From Pirellulaceae bacterium (GTDB taxonomy: Bacteria > Planctomycetota > Planctomycetia > Pirellulales > Pirellulaceae), in contig JAQWSU010000045.1 of the NCBI GenBank assembly GCA_029243025.1, positions 868,001-932,000 on the forward strand: DNA of 64,000 nt, in the 5' to 3' direction. Shown in pieces: positions 38,632-47,434 of the stretch. Numbering within the stretch: position 1 is the first letter of the stretch; each line of letters opens with the position of its first letter. The translations under genes and the position numbers were made by a program. The notes beneath the pieces were generated by a model. That model was not told the DNA's origin and ran no database searches. It saw only the letters and a program-made list of their open reading frames with translations.

Positions 38632-39783
38632 CTAACGAGGCGTCGAATTGAGTTTCGTTCCCAAACGAGGTTCCGTGGCCGACGGGGCGTTGGTTGGCGG
38701 CTGATTAGCGATTTGCGGATCGTTCCATTTTTCGATCACTTTCGTCCAACCTCGAGGAGTTTTCGGACTCACAAAGGAACGAAAGAACCCGGCCACTCGA
38801 TGCGTCGCATTATTAGGATGGTGATCGCTGAAACGATACATCAAATATCCTTGTTTGTTAAAGACTTTGATGTTTTCAGGCAGGAGTTGACTCCCATTCG
38901 ATTTTGGCTTGGCCAAGATCACCTGAATTTTGGCAAAATTCGCGGCGTCATCCGCTCGCTTGGGGACCGCTTCCAACCAAAACTTGTCTTTGACTTCAGC
39001 GGGTGGACGCAACTCCCGAATCCAGTACCGCTGCTTCATCGTTGAAGCTTTTGCGCCAAACAGAAATGGTAACGGCCCTTCGGCGATCGCCTTGCCCCGC
39101 ATCTCTGGCGGTAACTGCGTTTCGGTTAACACTTTGGTCCTGGAATCAAATTGAAAGATTGCCTTACCATCGCAAACCCAATACTCACCGAACTGAGTTT
39201 CTTGTTTCTTAAATCGATTCTTCTTGTCGGTGGCCTCGGGATCGAAACTGTAAACTTCGTCAACTCGCATCAGTCCCTTGTCCGGTTTTGCGAAGCGAAT
39301 GGTTCCCCGATCGATTGAGCGAGGGGCATCCTTGGGGCCGAATACAAAATCCCAATTCTCTCGGGTGAATTTACACTGAAAGGTTTTGATACCGTCGGTC
39401 TTTTTTTCCCAATAGTTCAGAATCATATCCAACCGTTGCTGGTCGGCCGGCGTCAATTGGAATTCGGCCGGAGGACCACTGGCTCGACGATTCGGAACCT
39501 GTGTACTACTCGTCCTCGATGATGGCGCAGCAGCCGACTGCGAATCCACAGCGGCTGATCTCAGTTGGGGCGATCGGTTGTATTGACCAGAACTTTGAGG
39601 AGAACGGGAGGCCGCCGGCGAAGCGGTCTGACGTTGATTTGTCGTGCCAACTCCGGCTTGCCTAGCTCCGGCTTGCCTAGCTCTGGCTTGCCTAGCTCCC
39701 GGTGCATTCGATTGAGCCAGTCCATTTGTTCCGCTAAAGAGCGTCAACACGCTGACGAAAAGCGGTAGGTATCGATACCCCAT
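38632..39783 (-). CDS. Secreted TIGR03009-domain protein (LolA-like fold expected)
   Basis: 383 residues with a signal peptide (YLPLFVSVLTLFSGTNGLAQ). A Ser/Ala/Gln/Arg low-complexity linker follows, containing the ARQAG repeats (15-bp DNA units), then the domain from about residue 110. The domain reads LDMILNYWEKKTDGIKTFQC, FAKPDKGLMRVDEV, EYWVCDGKAIFQFDSRTKVL and GPLPFLFGAKASTMKQRYWI, the signature of the planctomycete TIGR03009 family. Its layout (lipoprotein-sorting-like beta sheet with an outgoing helix) resembles LolA. The function is unknown; it may bind or move lipids in the periplasm. It is transcribed in the same direction as the floA operon but separated from it by about 300 bases with its own promoter. 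Confidence 0.85.
   Translation of the reverse strand: MGYRYLPLFVSVLTLFSGTNGLAQSNAPGARQARARQAGARQAGVGTTNQRQTASPAASRSPQSSGQYNRSPQLRSAAVDSQSAAAPSSRTSSTQVPNRRASGPPAEFQLTPADQQRLDMILNYWEKKTDGIKTFQCKFTRENWDFVFGPKDAPRSIDRGTIRFAKPDKGLMRVDEVYSFDPEATDKKNRFKKQETQFGEYWVCDGKAIFQFDSRTKVLTETQLPPEMRGKAIAEGPLPFLFGAKASTMKQRYWIRELRPPAEVKDKFWLEAVPKRADDAANFAKIQVILAKPKSNGSQLLPENIKVFNKQGYLMYRFSDHHPNNATHRVAGFFRSFVSPKTPRGWTKVIEKWNDPQIANQPPTNAPSATEPRLGTKLNSTPR
39651..39695. repeat. Coding 15-bp tandem repeat, three copies
   Basis: Three 15-bp units (CTCCGGCTTGCCTAG, the third with one change) encode ARQAG repeats in the linker of the TIGR03009 protein. Unit length keeps the reading frame. Confidence 0.85.
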
Positions 39784-40110
39784 CGGTCATCTCATCCTTG
39801 AATCCAATGGAAAAATGATGCCGCGTTCCGTTTTCGCGACACAGATTTACGCCCCAAATCAAATCAGAGCCGAGCTCAAGACGATCGCTTGTGTACGGCC
39901 AACCCTGAAGCGGGCGGCGGAGTCTAGCAAGATTGTTGGAAACACCCTAGGCCGGATTCCGCATAGCCGTCAGAACAGCTGCAATGAGTCGAGTCCAATC
40001 CCCCATCCGATCAACCGACGAATCCTTCCGTCACCCCTGAGAAGAGGAAATCTTGCGAGGATTCGCGAAAGCCCACCGGTTTTTGATAGCAGTGCTATAA
40101 CCGGACTCTT

Positions 40111-40174
40111 CACAGCGGCCTCTTCACAGCGGCCTCTTCACAGCGGCCTCTTCACAGCGGCCTCTTCACAGCGG
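40111..40174. repeat. 14-bp tandem repeat array (4.6 copies)
   Basis: Four perfect copies of CACAGCGGCCTCTT plus a partial copy of eight bases. Unit length 14 is not a multiple of three. The array is intergenic and perfect, suggesting recent slippage or a variable-number locus. Confidence 0.9.
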
Positions 40175-40283
40175 TGGCAGAATGCGGCCGGTGCCAGCAT
40201 CCCGATAAAAAACAGTCCAAAAAGCTTCCATCCATCGATCGATCTCAAGCCAACTTTTGACTTCATCGGGATGTGACGTAAAT

Positions 40284-40353
40284 AAAAAGGGGCCGAGCGA
40301 TCAACTCTGACTACGACACCCTCTGATTTTACCGACGCTCGGCCCTTTTTTTT
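40284..40353 (+). terminator. Intrinsic terminator with long loop and T8 tract, no obvious gene upstream
   Basis: GGGCCGAGCG (40290-40299) pairs with CGCTCGGCCC (40336-40345), extended by A/T pairs around one bulged G. The loop is 36 bases and eight T follow on the plus strand. The minus strand also ends in a T-run. No supported gene on either strand ends here. Confidence 0.8.
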
Positions 40354-40527
40354 CCTTCGATCCCAACCCGATTTTCATTCGGGACCCGACTGCCTTCTCG
40401 GCAGCACGGATCAGTAAAAGGCCGCACAAACGGCATCTATAACGGTCCTTACTTTTTTCCGCTGTGTTGGATTGCACCAGTTAATTTTCTATCTTTTGGG
40501 AGCCTGCTTCGTCTAGGATGACGCAGT

Positions 40528-41922
40528 ATGAACGACTCCCAAGGGTCAAGATCTCAGCAAGTTGTGCGCAGAATTGGCTTCGTCAGTCCATTCGCCTGGA
40601 TCATAGTCTTAGGCAGTCTTTCGTCGCTCAGCACTGAGTGCGACGCACGTCCGCCGAATTTTGTGCTCATCCTCGCTGACGATTTGGGCTATGGAGATCT
40701 CGGCTGTTACGGAAATCCTGTCCGGACCCCACAGCTGGATCGATTGGCACAACAGGGAATCCGTTTCACCGATTTCCACAGCAACGGCACGATGTGCACC
40801 CCGACTCGAGCCGCCCTGCTGACAGGTCGTTACCAACAACGGTTCGGCAACGAGTTTGAAGGTCCCCTCTCTGGTGCAACCCAACGCAGTTTGGGACTAC
40901 CTTTGAGGGCAGTCACGATTGCCGAAGCCCTTAAGCCCTTGGGCTATGCGACAGCGATGTACGGAAAATGGCATCTTGGCTACCAAGCACCCTTTCTGCC
41001 AACTCGACAAGGCTTTGACCACTTCGTTGGTTTAACGGCCGGCGATGGTGATCATCACACACACATTGACCGCTGGGGACACGAAGATTGGTGGCAAAAC
41101 GAACAACTGCAGGCTGAATCCGGCTACACGGCTGAACTGATCACGAAACACAGTTGTACGTTTATCGAACAGCATCGAGAGCGACCCTTTCTTCTTTATG
41201 TCGCTCATCTTGGCATCCATTTCCCTTGGCAGGGACCCAAAGATCCACCTCACCGAGTGAAGGGCGTCAACTACGCCAACGACAAGTGGGGACGCTTAAA
41301 AGACAACAGCAACGTTCGTCCACATGTTCAATCGATGATTCAATCCCTTGATCAAAGTGTTGGCACCATCATCGAAAAGCTGCGCGCCTTGGAGCTTCAC
41401 GAAAATACGCTCGTCCTTTTCTTGTCCGACAACGGTGGTTACCTGTCCTACGGTAAGACGCACAACAACATCTCCAGCAATGGCAAACTGCGTGGACAAA
41501 AAGGGCAACTTTATGAGGGTGGACACCGTGTTCCCGCGATCGCTTACTGGCCCGGTCGAATTCAACCCGCTGTTCGCGACGATACGTTGATCACGTGTGA
41601 CATCTTGCCAACCTTCATTGATTTGGCGACAGAACAACCGGGGGCACCGTTTGAGTCGGACGGAATCAGTTTTGCTCCCGTGTTGCAGGGAGCGAAAATC
41701 CAGCTCGACAGAAATTTGTTCTGGCGCGACAACGGCAGCTATGCTGTTCGGCGGCGTGAATGGAAACTCGTCACTTACCAGGGCCAGCCACCCCAGTTAT
41801 TCAACCTGTTGCAGAATCCAAATGAACGGTTCAATCTGTCTAAACAGCACCCCCAGCAGGTTCGCGAGCTGACAGACGCCTACCTGATTTGGACAGCTAC
41901 TGTCACATCCGAGCGGCAATGA
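40528..41922 (+). CDS. Sulfatase (formylglycine-dependent, secreted)
   Basis: 464 residues. An N-terminal hydrophobic segment (PFAWIIVLGSLSSL) precedes the sulfatase core (PNFVLILADDLGYGDLGCYG). The active-site signature CTPTRAALLTGR has Cys90, the residue to be converted to formylglycine. Metal and substrate residues are in KWHLGY and FLSDNGGYLSYG, and the C-terminal subdomain is short. The length fits compact arylsulfatases such as those acting on sulfated polysaccharides or glycosaminoglycan fragments; the exact substrate cannot be read. AGGATGA precedes the ATG. The maturation enzyme is not in the window. A secreted LEPR-XLL protein gene follows after 215 bases. Confidence 0.93.
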   Translation: MNDSQGSRSQQVVRRIGFVSPFAWIIVLGSLSSLSTECDARPPNFVLILADDLGYGDLGCYGNPVRTPQLDRLAQQGIRFTDFHSNGTMCTPTRAALLTGRYQQRFGNEFEGPLSGATQRSLGLPLRAVTIAEALKPLGYATAMYGKWHLGYQAPFLPTRQGFDHFVGLTAGDGDHHTHIDRWGHEDWWQNEQLQAESGYTAELITKHSCTFIEQHRERPFLLYVAHLGIHFPWQGPKDPPHRVKGVNYANDKWGRLKDNSNVRPHVQSMIQSLDQSVGTIIEKLRALELHENTLVLFLSDNGGYLSYGKTHNNISSNGKLRGQKGQLYEGGHRVPAIAYWPGRIQPAVRDDTLITCDILPTFIDLATEQPGAPFESDGISFAPVLQGAKIQLDRNLFWRDNGSYAVRRREWKLVTYQGQPPQLFNLLQNPNERFNLSKQHPQQVRELTDAYLIWTATVTSERQ

Positions 41923-42040
41923 GGGAGCAAATCGCCAGGCCAATCGGGCCGCCTTTGCCGCAAAAAATCGCAATTTTTGTTCTGATTGCTACGACTGACG
42001 ATCGTGCTGCTGTCAGTTTGGAATCGGAGGCAATTTCGTT

Positions 42041-42070
42041 TTGGCCGAAAATCCCGGTCGCTGATACAAT
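42041..42070 (+). promoter_or_regulatory. Candidate promoter of the LEPR-XLL gene
   Basis: TTGGCC (42041-42046) and TACAAT (42065-42070) are separated by 18 bases and lie 68 bases before the ATG at 42138. The match is moderate. Confidence 0.35.
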
Positions 42071-42137
42071 GAAGTCATCTACACCGCTGGCTTAACGTAT
42101 TGGTTTCTTAACACGCCCAAAACCCGTCTGGAATCTG

Positions 42138-43910
42138 ATGCACTATTCTGTTTCGCATCGGCGCAAGCGCCTCTTTTCAAAGCCACTTCATCTGGAAGCT
42201 CTCGAGCCACGTCAGATGTTGACGATCGCCACATTTCTTCCTGTGCAGGACACAACACTTTTCGAAAACAGCACCAATGCATACGGTGCCGGCCCGGATC
42301 TGTTTGTTGGTAACACCAACGCCGGTCGTGCGAGAAGAGGGCTGCTGCAATTCGACCTCAGTGAGCAAATTCCTGTTGGATCCGTCATCTACGACGCCCA
42401 CCTTGAACTGTTTGTCACCAAGTCTGACACAGCTCCTCAAACCATCTCTTTGCAACCGTTACTGGCCGACTGGGGCGAAGGCAGTTCCAGTGGAACGACT
42501 TCACCAAGTCAAGGTGGTGGTAAAGGTTCACCCGTCACTGATGGCAGCGCCAATTGGCAACACCGGCGCTACAGCAGTGACACATGGTCTTCACCGGGCG
42601 GCGATTTTTCATCGACCAAGTCTGCTTCAACGCTTGTCTCTGACGTCGGCAGCCACACTTGGCAAGACGACAAAATGCTGGAAGACATCGAAGCTTGGAT
42701 CGATATGCCTGAAGAGAATTTTGGCTGGATCTTGACCGGCGACGAATCGGCCGTAAAGACGACAAAGCGTTTCGGCTCTCGAGAAAACGGGAATACAGCT
42801 CGTCGCCCTGTGCTAACAATTGATTTCGATCCGCCCATTCGCCCACTCGTTTCAATCGAAGGCTTTACCGCTGACGAGGGCAACGAAAATTCGAACAGCC
42901 ATGATTTCCAGATCACGCTATCGGATTTTTCACCCGCACCGGTCACGATCAGTTATCAGACAAATTCCGACACAGCCATCGCGGATGAGGATTTTTCACC
43001 GGTCTCCGGTGAACTCGTCTTTCGGCCCGGAGATCCGTTAACGCAAAACATTTCAGTAGCGGTCACCGGTGACAAGCTTGATGAAGCCGATGAGCAGTTC
43101 TTTCTCGAAATGACGGGAATTCAAGGGCCAGCCGATTTCGTCGGCGCAACACTAGCAGTCGGAGCAATCAATGATGACGATCCACTACCAAAGATGGGCG
43201 TCGAGTCAGTTGAGCTGCTGGAAGGCGCCGATGGAACCACGGCCGTGGAGCTCACCGTCAGATTGTCTGAATTCAGCGGGCGCGAGGTAACCGTTCAGTA
43301 CGAGACGGCAGACGACACAGCGGAAGCAGATGTCGATTATCAAGCGAACAGTGGACAAGTCACTTTCGCTGCCGGCGAAGACTCCCAAACGATCACCGTC
43401 ATCGTGAATAGCGATACGGAAATCGAACAGGACGAAACATTCACTTTGACGCTCAGCGATCCAGAAAACGGACAGCTAACCGATCAAGCCACGGCCACGG
43501 TAACAATTCAAAACGATGACTTCCTGCCGGCCAGTCCCTGGCAGAACAAACAAATGCCAGAAGACGTTGACAATGATGGATTTATCGTTCCTCTGGACGC
43601 ACTGTTGGTGATCAATGACTTGAATAATGTCGGAGCAAGGGCATTACCGAACCCACCTGAGCCCCCCAACGTTCCCCCGCCATTCATTGACGTCAACGGT
43701 GATGATTTCGTCTCACCCGTCGATGCGTTGATGATCATCAATTACCTCAATGCACCGCCTACCGCAGCCAAGCCGGCTCAGCCAGCGTTGGCGACAACCA
43801 CAACGGGTGGCTCAGCTGAAGCAATTATGTCAGACCATCTGATAGCGGCAGCGTTGGCGGACTTGGACTGGCTCCAAGAGTTGGATCAAAAACGTCGCAC
43901 TCTGCTCTAA
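42138..43910 (+). CDS. Secreted LEPR-XLL protein with DNRLRE, two Calx-beta and dockerin-like repeats
   Basis: 590 residues. The basic N-terminus (HRRKRLFSKPLHLEALEPRQ, then ML) is the planctomycete LEPR-XLL motif, thought to serve export or anchoring in place of a classical signal peptide. Residues about 30-235 are a DNRLRE-type beta domain (FLPVQDTTLFENS, ARRGLLQFDLS). Two Calx-beta domains follow at about 235-345 and 355-455 (VTISYQTNSDTAIADEDFSP, VTVQYETADDTAEADVDYQA). Two dockerin-type EF-loop repeats follow at about 475-540 (DVDNDGFIVPLDALLVINDL, DVNGDDFVSPVDALMIINYL). It is probably an adhesin or a carrier of surface-bound complexes; cohesin partners are not in the window. A sulfatase precedes it and an alpha/beta hydrolase follows. 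Confidence 0.88.
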   Translation: MHYSVSHRRKRLFSKPLHLEALEPRQMLTIATFLPVQDTTLFENSTNAYGAGPDLFVGNTNAGRARRGLLQFDLSEQIPVGSVIYDAHLELFVTKSDTAPQTISLQPLLADWGEGSSSGTTSPSQGGGKGSPVTDGSANWQHRRYSSDTWSSPGGDFSSTKSASTLVSDVGSHTWQDDKMLEDIEAWIDMPEENFGWILTGDESAVKTTKRFGSRENGNTARRPVLTIDFDPPIRPLVSIEGFTADEGNENSNSHDFQITLSDFSPAPVTISYQTNSDTAIADEDFSPVSGELVFRPGDPLTQNISVAVTGDKLDEADEQFFLEMTGIQGPADFVGATLAVGAINDDDPLPKMGVESVELLEGADGTTAVELTVRLSEFSGREVTVQYETADDTAEADVDYQANSGQVTFAAGEDSQTITVIVNSDTEIEQDETFTLTLSDPENGQLTDQATATVTIQNDDFLPASPWQNKQMPEDVDNDGFIVPLDALLVINDLNNVGARALPNPPEPPNVPPPFIDVNGDDFVSPVDALMIINYLNAPPTAAKPAQPALATTTTGGSAEAIMSDHLIAAALADLDWLQELDQKRRTLL

Positions 43911-44011
43911 TCAGCATCACACCTACTCATCATCCGGTGCATTCCTGAGTAAGATTAACGTCGGCAGCTGAAATTGAATCGAAGTACCGACGAATTCTTG
44001 GCAGGATGATC

Positions 44012-44650
44012 ATGCCCCAACAACGCTCCGTTGAATTTGTGACGTCCCACGGCATCCGAATGGACCATCTGCTCTATCAACCGGATGAGTATCAGCCGGA
44101 ACAAGATTGGCCGCTGATGATTTTTTTGCACGGCGCGGGGGAACGAGGTAATAACCTCGAAATGGTCAAAAGCCACGGCCCTCCCAAACTCATTGAACAG
44201 GGAAAGACTTTTCCTTTTCTCGTCGTCTCACCACAATGCGAAGCCGGAAAGTGGTGGCGACCGGATGCCGTTTGCCATTTGCTCGACAAAGTGATTCAGA
44301 CCAAGGTGATCGATCTCAAGCGGATCTACCTCACTGGCCTCAGCATGGGCGGATACGGAACCTGGTCTACCGTTGCCCATTCTGCCGATCGTTTCGCCGC
44401 TGCGGCTCCAATTTGCGGTGGAGGCGATCCGGCCCAGGTTAATCAACACCGCCAGGTCCCCACCTGGGCATTTCATGGTGCAAAAGACCCCACCGTACCC
44501 CTGGCCAATACCGAACGAATGGTTGCTGCCCTCAAGGCTGTCGATGGATTGATTGAATTCACGGTCTACCCAGAGCTGGCCCACGATGCCTGGACACAAA
44601 CCTACGAAAACCTCGCGTTGTATGAGTGGATGCTCAAGCAATCGAAATAG
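44012..44650 (+). CDS. Alpha/beta hydrolase (esterase/phospholipase-like)
   Basis: 212 residues from ATG 44012, preferred over ATG 44006 because AGGA then lies at a proper distance. The core reads WPLMIFLHGAGERGNN (oxyanion loop), GLSMGGYGTW (nucleophile elbow, Ser), HGAKDPTVP (acidic residue) and ELAHDAW (catalytic His), so the triad is complete. The size and motifs fit the carboxylesterase/phospholipase or PHB-depolymerase-like group. No signal peptide is seen, so it is probably cytoplasmic. It is convergent with the M61 peptidase gene. Confidence 0.9.
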   Translation: MPQQRSVEFVTSHGIRMDHLLYQPDEYQPEQDWPLMIFLHGAGERGNNLEMVKSHGPPKLIEQGKTFPFLVVSPQCEAGKWWRPDAVCHLLDKVIQTKVIDLKRIYLTGLSMGGYGTWSTVAHSADRFAAAAPICGGGDPAQVNQHRQVPTWAFHGAKDPTVPLANTERMVAALKAVDGLIEFTVYPELAHDAWTQTYENLALYEWMLKQSK

Positions 44651-44761
44651 CCTGATCGACTGCACTTCGATCGCTAATCACAACCAATTTCGCAGCCGTT
44701 TTGCAGCAGCTCATCAACCTGACAATAAGAAATTTCGTCGGCAATTTCGTAACAGGTCGCA

Positions 44762-46696
44762 TCAGGGTTGCCGAGCGCCGAATTCCGTTTTTGGCTGCAG
44801 GATCTCACTCAACCAATCTGTTTTCTCCAAACGGGACAACGATGGATACCGTGGTCCTCCCTGGTAAGGTAACCGCTTAGCATGAAAGGTGTCATTATCA
44901 TCAAGCAACAAGAGTCTAATTTCTCCGCTCGTCGTTGAATCGTGCAATGCGTCACGAAATCGATCCGTCGTAAACTTCTTCTCATTGATTCCAACGATTT
45001 CCATCTCTTCGGAAATACCAACCTGATCGGCCAAACTCGCCGGCACGACTGATGAAATTTGATTCTCCTTGTCAACGGTGATACCGATCGAGTATTCGGC
45101 GGAGATGTAATCGCGTTGTTTTTCACGCAGCTTCAGCGCTTCGGTCGGTTCGGATTCAAACGTGAGCTCATAGCCAACCTCAGCCAGCACATCGAGAGGC
45201 AATTGCTCCTGAGGAATTAAGATTCGTCGTTGGATCAAACCCTGCCAGTCGTAGGGTGCAAGTTTCTCTAATTCGGCAACCACCTCATCAACAGTGAACG
45301 GTTTGATCGGTTGCCGGGCGTTCGCCGGAACGGTAAAAAAGGCACGACAAAAATCATCCAGTGATTTCCCACCCGACGTCAGGCGGCGTAGTGTGGCATC
45401 GACTTCCAGCCAAAACAATGCTCCCTCGTCGTAGTAGTCTTGGTTTCTACGCAGATCGCTCCAACGTCTCGAACCCCCTCGCAAGGTGTAAGCGGCAATC
45501 GCCGTATCTTGGAGCGAGCGCCAGTCACGCCCCGCTCGATTCTTCAAGTATCCGACTCGCGCCGCCAATTGATCTTTTTCCTGATCGGCCGATATCAAGC
45601 CTGAGCGAGTAGTGAGAATCTGACCGAGATATTGAGTTAAGCCCTCATAAATCCATAACAACTCAGTCTGTTTGCCATCATGAAAGTTGTCACGATACAT
45701 ACCTGCCGGCCGACGATATTTTCCACACCAAGCATGCACCAGTTCGTGTGGAAGCAGTCCGGAAGACCACCCTTTCAACTCATCTTCCTTCACCAATGAC
45801 TGTTCATCAATGGAATTCAAGGAACTCGACAGATGCTCTAAACCCAGCCCAGGAATATCATCGCTACAAATGACAAGAAAATCGTACCGATCAAATGGAG
45901 CGCCCCCAAAGAGATGTGCTGCCTCAGCAACAAGCCGTTCATATTTCCTGACCTGTTCGTCATCAAATTGCAGCGCGGCTGGATTTTCGGAGACAAAGTG
46001 AAAACCGACCGGCGGAAAATCAGAGGACTCAACTTCTAACTGGCGATAGTTCTTACCCGCAATCAGAGGCGAATCCACCACGCGTTCCAGCGATTCGGCC
46101 TTGAAATGATGCCATTCACCGTCCACACGATCCTCTCGCAGGGAAGTCGCGTAGCCCCAATCCGCCGGAAGGTTGATCGCGACTTTCACCGGCAGCTTGC
46201 GTGCTGAAGCGTTCTCTGGGTAGATCAAGCAGGTGTTGAAGTTGATCACATAAATACTATTGTTCCCGTAGCTATCCACTCCGCGAGAAACACGAGTCGG
46301 TTGGCTCGCAATGTAGGTCAACTCAGCTCGAATCGTCTTCACGCCAGCCGGCACATCGACAAAAAACCGATAAAGGTCGTCCGGATCACGTTGCCAATTC
46401 AGACGACCCGCGGAAGATAAAATCTTTAATCCGCCAATATTACGAATCTGTTCTCCCGGTCCGTGGATACCGGGGATCCACTTGGGGTACCAAAATGCCT
46501 GACGTCCTTCTTTGACAGGAATTTCTACCTCACTAACGAGCAGATGGCGATTAAGATTTGATGTGTCGACGGTGACAGCAATTGATTCCGTCGCGTCAAC
46601 AACTTGTTGGCTGCCGAGCACCCAAGCGCCCACGACGACGGATCGCAGGATCCAATCCAACAGGCACTTTTTTCGATCCAAGGTTTGTTTTCCCAT
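44762..46696 (-). CDS. M61 family (glycyl aminopeptidase-like) metallopeptidase with PDZ domain
   Basis: 644 residues from ATG 46696, where GGGAG precedes and a membrane/signal segment follows (WILRSVVVGAWVLGSQQVVD). Residues about 30-210 form the N-terminal beta domain (HLLVSEVEIPVKEGRQAFWY, PKWIPGIHGPGEQIRNIGG). The zinc motif is PHELVHAWCGKYRRP near residue 315, with the third ligand Glu in LLWIYEGLTQYLG. A PDZ domain is C-terminal (SIGITVDKENQISSVVPASL, VGINEKKFTTDRFRDAL). M61 enzymes cleave N-terminal residues, typically glycine, in the periplasm. It is third in line after speA and the ACT protein on the same strand, with a gap of 98 bases. Confidence 0.92.
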   Translation of the reverse strand: MGKQTLDRKKCLLDWILRSVVVGAWVLGSQQVVDATESIAVTVDTSNLNRHLLVSEVEIPVKEGRQAFWYPKWIPGIHGPGEQIRNIGGLKILSSAGRLNWQRDPDDLYRFFVDVPAGVKTIRAELTYIASQPTRVSRGVDSYGNNSIYVINFNTCLIYPENASARKLPVKVAINLPADWGYATSLREDRVDGEWHHFKAESLERVVDSPLIAGKNYRQLEVESSDFPPVGFHFVSENPAALQFDDEQVRKYERLVAEAAHLFGGAPFDRYDFLVICSDDIPGLGLEHLSSSLNSIDEQSLVKEDELKGWSSGLLPHELVHAWCGKYRRPAGMYRDNFHDGKQTELLWIYEGLTQYLGQILTTRSGLISADQEKDQLAARVGYLKNRAGRDWRSLQDTAIAAYTLRGGSRRWSDLRRNQDYYDEGALFWLEVDATLRRLTSGGKSLDDFCRAFFTVPANARQPIKPFTVDEVVAELEKLAPYDWQGLIQRRILIPQEQLPLDVLAEVGYELTFESEPTEALKLREKQRDYISAEYSIGITVDKENQISSVVPASLADQVGISEEMEIVGINEKKFTTDRFRDALHDSTTSGEIRLLLLDDNDTFHAKRLPYQGGPRYPSLSRLEKTDWLSEILQPKTEFGARQP

Positions 46697-46794
46697 CGAC
46701 TTGTTTCTCCCTTGAGCAAAGCGGCAAATCAAAGATTCGACTGACCCGAGATTATACGCGCTGCAAACAGTTCGCTGGCAACTCGATTCCCAAA

Positions 46795-47313
46795 TCAGTC
46801 CGACTTCAGTCGAATGTCCACCATGAGATCACTCGCAATTTCTTCCAATTCTTGCTGGAGCTGTAACACGGTCAAGTCGGTGGGAAGTCGCAATTGGGCC
46901 GTAGCGCGGAAAAGCTTTTCTCCCGACATGGGAGCGCTGACACATTCCGTCTGAAACTCTTCCACATTGACATTTCGACCTGCTAAAACACGACTCACTT
47001 CGCGTACAATCCCTGGCTGGTCGCTTCCGACGACCTCCAGTTGCAGTGGCGCAAATGAATCGTGCGTTTCCTGAGCCGCTTCCGCTTGCACGATGACGGT
47101 CAATCCCTGCTGATCCAGTGAACGTAACGCCTCAATCAACGCGTCCACTTTTCCGGGGTTCACCTCGACATGAACAATCCCTGCGAATTGCCCTGCCAAA
47201 TGAGCCATTCGACTTTCCAGCCAATTCGCACCATGTTCGTTGACAATTTCTGCAACGGATTCAACAACTCCAGGTCGATCTTCACCAAGAATTGTCATCA
47301 CCAAAGACGTCAT
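46795..47313 (-). CDS. GcvR-like double ACT-domain protein
   Basis: 172 residues made of two ACT domains. The first reads MTSLVMTILGEDRPGVVESV with HGANWLESRMAHLAGQFAGI; the second reads LQLEVVGSDQPGIVREVSRV with RNVNVEEFQTECVSAPMSG. This is the architecture of GcvR, a regulator of glycine cleavage that senses an amino acid, probably glycine, and acts by protein contact since it lacks a DNA-binding domain. GGAG lies 8 bases before the ATG. It lies 121 bases downstream of speA on the same strand. No gcv gene is in the window, so the partner is unknown. Confidence 0.88.
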   Translation of the reverse strand: MTSLVMTILGEDRPGVVESVAEIVNEHGANWLESRMAHLAGQFAGIVHVEVNPGKVDALIEALRSLDQQGLTVIVQAEAAQETHDSFAPLQLEVVGSDQPGIVREVSRVLAGRNVNVEEFQTECVSAPMSGEKLFRATAQLRLPTDLTVLQLQQELEEIASDLMVDIRLKSD

Positions 47314-47434
47314 TTGAGAACTCCACTCGACATTGAGTTGAAACGCTTGAAAACCGTACCCTTGGCGACCCCAGTTTAGTTACCACGGATTTACCTCACT
47401 GTGAGGAGCGTTCGGACGAATCGCCTGGAACTTT

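Larger units (their letters stand above)
39784..40527. other. Divergent intergenic region with 14-bp tandem repeats and an orphan terminator
   Basis: These 744 bases contain the 14-bp repeat array at 40111-40174 and a strong terminator at 40284-40353 (listed separately). A 153-codon plus frame spans 39815-40276 and ends just before the terminator. It has no ribosome-binding site, an unusual Ser/Arg/Pro-rich composition, and contains repeats whose length is not a multiple of three, so it is not called as a gene. A non-coding plus-strand transcript ending at the terminator is possible. Confidence 0.45.

Noticed and set aside
39815-40276. 153-codon plus frame ending just before a terminator
   Set aside because: It has no ribosome-binding site and a Ser/Arg/Pro-rich composition, and it runs through 14-bp repeats that do not keep a coding periodicity.
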